A stretch of 64,000 nucleotides of DNA from Paraeggerthella hongkongensis. GTDB lineage: Bacteria; Actinomycetota; Coriobacteriia; Coriobacteriales; Eggerthellaceae. The stretch lies in NCBI RefSeq assembly GCF_003340345.1, contig NZ_PPTQ01000005.1:1-64000 (forward strand), read 5' to 3'. The notes beneath the pieces were generated by a model. The model was not told the DNA's origin. It was given only the letters and a program-made list of their open reading frames with translations, and did no database searches. The position numbers and the translations under genes were made by a program. Below, piece by piece: positions 61,933-64,000 of this stretch; position 1 is the first letter of the stretch, and every line of letters begins with the position of its first letter.

Positions 61933-61960
61933 TTGACCGGTAGTATGCATGTGGTAAAGT
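61933..61960 (+). promoter_or_regulatory. Candidate nrfH promoter
   Basis: TTGACC, 16 bp, then TAAAGT with an upstream TGG (extended -10), 94 bp before the nrfH start. Confidence 0.55.
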
Positions 61961-62054
61961 TCTTGTGTTTCCGTTTGGCATCGAAACGATGCTTCCCTAA
62001 ACGGACGCAGACGGGATGCAAGAGACGAGTATGTTTGAAAGGGGGTTAAAGAGT

Positions 62055-62768
62055 ATGAGCGAAGAGGAAACCAAAGTGGAAGCCGCCACCGAGGCAACTG
62101 AGGCTGATAACTCCACGACCAAGGAAGCCGCTCCTAAGAAAAAGGGAAAGAAGTGGCCGATCGTTGTGGGTGTCGTCGCGGTTGTTTTGATTGCAGCCGG
62201 TGCCGGCTTCTGGGTTTGGCATGAGCAGCCGAGCTTCTGCAACGCCATTTGCCATACGCCGATGGATCAGTACAACGCTACGTACGACCAGGAGCCGAAC
62301 ACGGCAGGCGTTGACAAGTGGGGCAACGAAGTGAAGAACACCAGTTCTATGCTGTGCGTGTCGCACAAGATGCCGACCGATCAGGGCGGCGCTGGCGCAA
62401 CGTGCATGAGCTGCCACATTCCGACTATGTCGGAGCAGATGTCCGAAGGCATCAACTGGGTTACCGGCAACTACGTGTATCCGCTTGAGGAGCGCACGGG
62501 CGCCGATCTGGTTGAGGCTCGCGGTCTTGAGGCTGACCAGTTCTGCCTGAACGAGAGCTGCCACAACCTGACGCGCGACGATCTGGTGAAGGCTACGAGC
62601 GGCATGGAGTTCAACCCGCACGTGCCGCAGCATGGCGAGATCGAGTGCACCGAGTGCCATAAGGCACACCGTGCGTCGGTGATGTACTGCACGTCGTGCC
62701 ACAGCGAGGCCGAGGTGCCCGAGGGCTGGCTGACGGTCGCTGAGGCGAAGAAGCTCCAGACGGCGTAA
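62055..62768 (+). CDS. nrfH: NrfH-type membrane cytochrome c
   Basis: The 237-residue protein has an acidic cytoplasmic N-terminus, one membrane helix (about residues 35-55) and an outside heme domain. It would pass electrons from menaquinol to NrfA. Canonical heme sites are CMSCH (117), CTECH (198) and CTSCH (212). CNAICH (62) and CLNESCH (164) have three and four residues between the cysteines. The TPM after the first site fits the Met ligand of NrfH. ATG 62055 follows AAAGGGGG. A terminator follows. Confidence 0.88.
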   Translation: MSEEETKVEAATEATEADNSTTKEAAPKKKGKKWPIVVGVVAVVLIAAGAGFWVWHEQPSFCNAICHTPMDQYNATYDQEPNTAGVDKWGNEVKNTSSMLCVSHKMPTDQGGAGATCMSCHIPTMSEQMSEGINWVTGNYVYPLEERTGADLVEARGLEADQFCLNESCHNLTRDDLVKATSGMEFNPHVPQHGEIECTECHKAHRASVMYCTSCHSEAEVPEGWLTVAEAKKLQTA

Positions 62769-62818
62769 AGCTTTGCTTCGTACGCTCGCGTTTCGAGCGA
62801 ACAATTGAATAGCACGAG

Positions 62819-62860
62819 GGAGCCCGCCTTAAGCGCAATGCGCTTGGACGGGCTCCTTTT
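62819..62860 (+). terminator. Terminator of nrfH
   Basis: GGAGCCCG and CGGGCTCC enclose an inner AAGCGCA/TGCGCTT stem and are followed by TTTTG. Confidence 0.85.
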
Positions 62861-63036
62861 GTCAAAGGTCCGAAGAACGAAATGGCTGGTCGCGGCACGT
62901 GCGAAGTACGCTTCGCATCGCGAGCGCGCACGCCGTGGACGGTTCGCATGGCAAGCTCTCGGATCTTGCCATGGCGCTCTTCGGAACTTTGAGACACTGC
63001 AGAAAACAGTACGGGAAACAGCATGAGGAGGCGAGC

Positions 63037-63702
63037 GTGAACGCGAAAACGAAACGTCGTATGGTCGTGGTGACGGGGATTATCGTTATGGTGCTGGTCG
63101 TGGTCTTGGCCGTGGTCGGGGGATCGAGTTCTGCCAAGAGCGTTTCGATTGCAGAAGCTGCAACCGGGGGATACGCTGACCAGAAGATCCAGGTGAGCGG
63201 CAACGTGGTGGAGAATTCTTTCGAAACGAAGGACAACGTGCTGACGTTTGCCATTTACGACCCCGAAGGCGACAAGTCCCAGCAGGTCAAAGTGCGCTTC
63301 GAGGGCGGCGTTTCGGCTACGTTCGGCAATGACGTGACGGCAATCTGTACGGGCAAGATGACCGAAGAAGGCGTTCTGAACGCGTCCGAGCTGGTTACGA
63401 AGTGCCCGTCGAAGTACGAGAACTCGGCTGACGCGCTTACGGTCGCCCAGTTGGTGGGCTACGGCGACGAGGTGCTTGACAAGCCGGTCAAGGTGGCTGG
63501 CTCGGTGAAGGCCGGCACGCTGGTCGCGGCCGGGTCGGGCGACCGCTTCGTGCTTGTCGACGCGGAAAGCGGGGAAGAGCTGCCGGTTCTGTTCGACGGC
63601 GCCATCTCCGACGAGATCAAGGACGGCACCCAACTGGTGCTGACGGGCTCCATCAACGCTGGCGGTAAGTTCGCCGCGACCGAGGTGGCTTTGCAGGGCT
63701 AG
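63037..63702 (+). CDS. ccmE: Cytochrome c maturation heme chaperone CcmE (Cys type)
   Basis: The 221-residue protein has an N-terminal membrane anchor (about 9-30) and a CcmE OB-fold. The heme-binding site reads CPSKY (C-x3-Y), the variant that replaces the usual His in some delta-proteobacteria and actinobacteria. About 90 extra residues follow, which look like a second OB-type strand domain. GTG 63037 follows GAGGAGG. ccmF follows after 62 bp. Confidence 0.85.
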   Translation: MNAKTKRRMVVVTGIIVMVLVVVLAVVGGSSSAKSVSIAEAATGGYADQKIQVSGNVVENSFETKDNVLTFAIYDPEGDKSQQVKVRFEGGVSATFGNDVTAICTGKMTEEGVLNASELVTKCPSKYENSADALTVAQLVGYGDEVLDKPVKVAGSVKAGTLVAAGSGDRFVLVDAESGEELPVLFDGAISDEIKDGTQLVLTGSINAGGKFAATEVALQG

Positions 63703-63764
63703 CGGAAACGCGAATCTTAAGACGATAGGCGGCGGCTTCGGCCGCCGCTTCGGAAGGAAACTAC

Positions 63765-64000
63765 ATGGCAACTATTGGTGTGATCGGGCTTCTGGTCGCT
63801 TTTGCGGGCGTGGCGGTGTCCGTCGTGTGCCTGCTTACGGGCGCGCTGCTTGCGCGTAAGCGCTCAGGCGGTATAGGCGAGACGCTGACCTGGGGAGGCC
63901 ATATCGGCGTGATCCTGTCGGCGGTGGCGCTGACGTTCTGCTGCGGCATCCTGGTCTTCTGCTTCATGACGGGCGACATGAGCATCGAATACGTTTTGCG
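63765..64000 (+). CDS. ccmF: Cytochrome c assembly protein CcmF, N-terminus (partial)
   Basis: ATG 63765 follows GGAAGGAAA. The first 78 residues have two hydrophobic helices and the segment 'FCFMTGDMSIEYV', which matches the start of CcmF (heme lyase subunit). The gene continues past the right edge. Confidence 0.85.
   Translation, partial: MATIGVIGLLVAFAGVAVSVVCLLTGALLARKRSGGIGETLTWGGHIGVILSAVALTFCCGILVFCFMTGDMSIEYVL

Overview
The window is GC-rich actinobacterial DNA, most likely from the Eggerthellaceae (Coriobacteriia: the Eggerthella / Slackia / Gordonibacter / Denitrobacterium group). The pointers are a twin-arginine lipo-flavoprotein reductase next to a LuxR regulator with a large membrane N-terminus, a pentaheme nitrite reductase NrfA with NrfH, a Cys-type CcmE followed by CcmF, a two-domain 2-hydroxyacyl-CoA dehydratase activase, and 62-65 % GC-style codon use. 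The species cannot be fixed from the sequence alone.

Layout: 1-3.4 kb holds the end of carbamate kinase and the aspartate pathway genes lysC and asd. 3.6-12.4 kb holds a diguanylate cyclase, tlyA, a membrane LuxR regulator convergent with a flavoprotein, ettA and a UPF0210 gene. 12.9-17.6 kb is a leftward biotin operon (birA-bioY-bioB-bioD-bioA). 17.9-23.2 kb is a TetR gene with a 1536-residue activase. 23.6-28.3 kb carries GDPD, glutathione peroxidase, a PTS IIC-like permease and a lipase. 28.6-31.5 kb is the methionine transporter operon metQ-metN-metI under what looks like a complete Met-codon attenuator. 31.7-44.4 kb is mostly housekeeping (rsmI, metG, tatD, rsmA, veg) with hydrolases and an SDR. 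44.4-49.2 kb holds apbE, a LysR regulator divergent from a radical SAM/SPASM maturase with a 27-residue candidate precursor peptide, and a DUF2975/HTH pair.

At 49.3-57.3 kb a complete tRNA-Ala(CGC) is followed by three consecutive AT-richer cassettes. Each ends in a copy of the tRNA 3' part preceded by a conserved 49-base module with nested inverted repeats, and each copy is followed by its own terminator hairpin. Cargo: a HEPN/Toprim-type operon, an AlbA_2/Schlafen-like regulator with an iteron operator, and a YCDD reverse transcriptase with a long structured 5' region. No integrase is present. This is the most likely undescribed system in the window.

The right end (58.8-64 kb) is a membrane GGDEF protein followed by ammonifying nitrite respiration (nrfA, nrfH) and cytochrome c maturation (ccmE, start of ccmF).

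Non-coding structure is plentiful: a three-copy family of about 210-bp elements with terminal inverted repeats, a 146-bp element with perfect 24-bp ends, a perfect 58-bp palindrome beside bioA, an exact 21-bp-period array, and a minisatellite upstream of the methionine operon.
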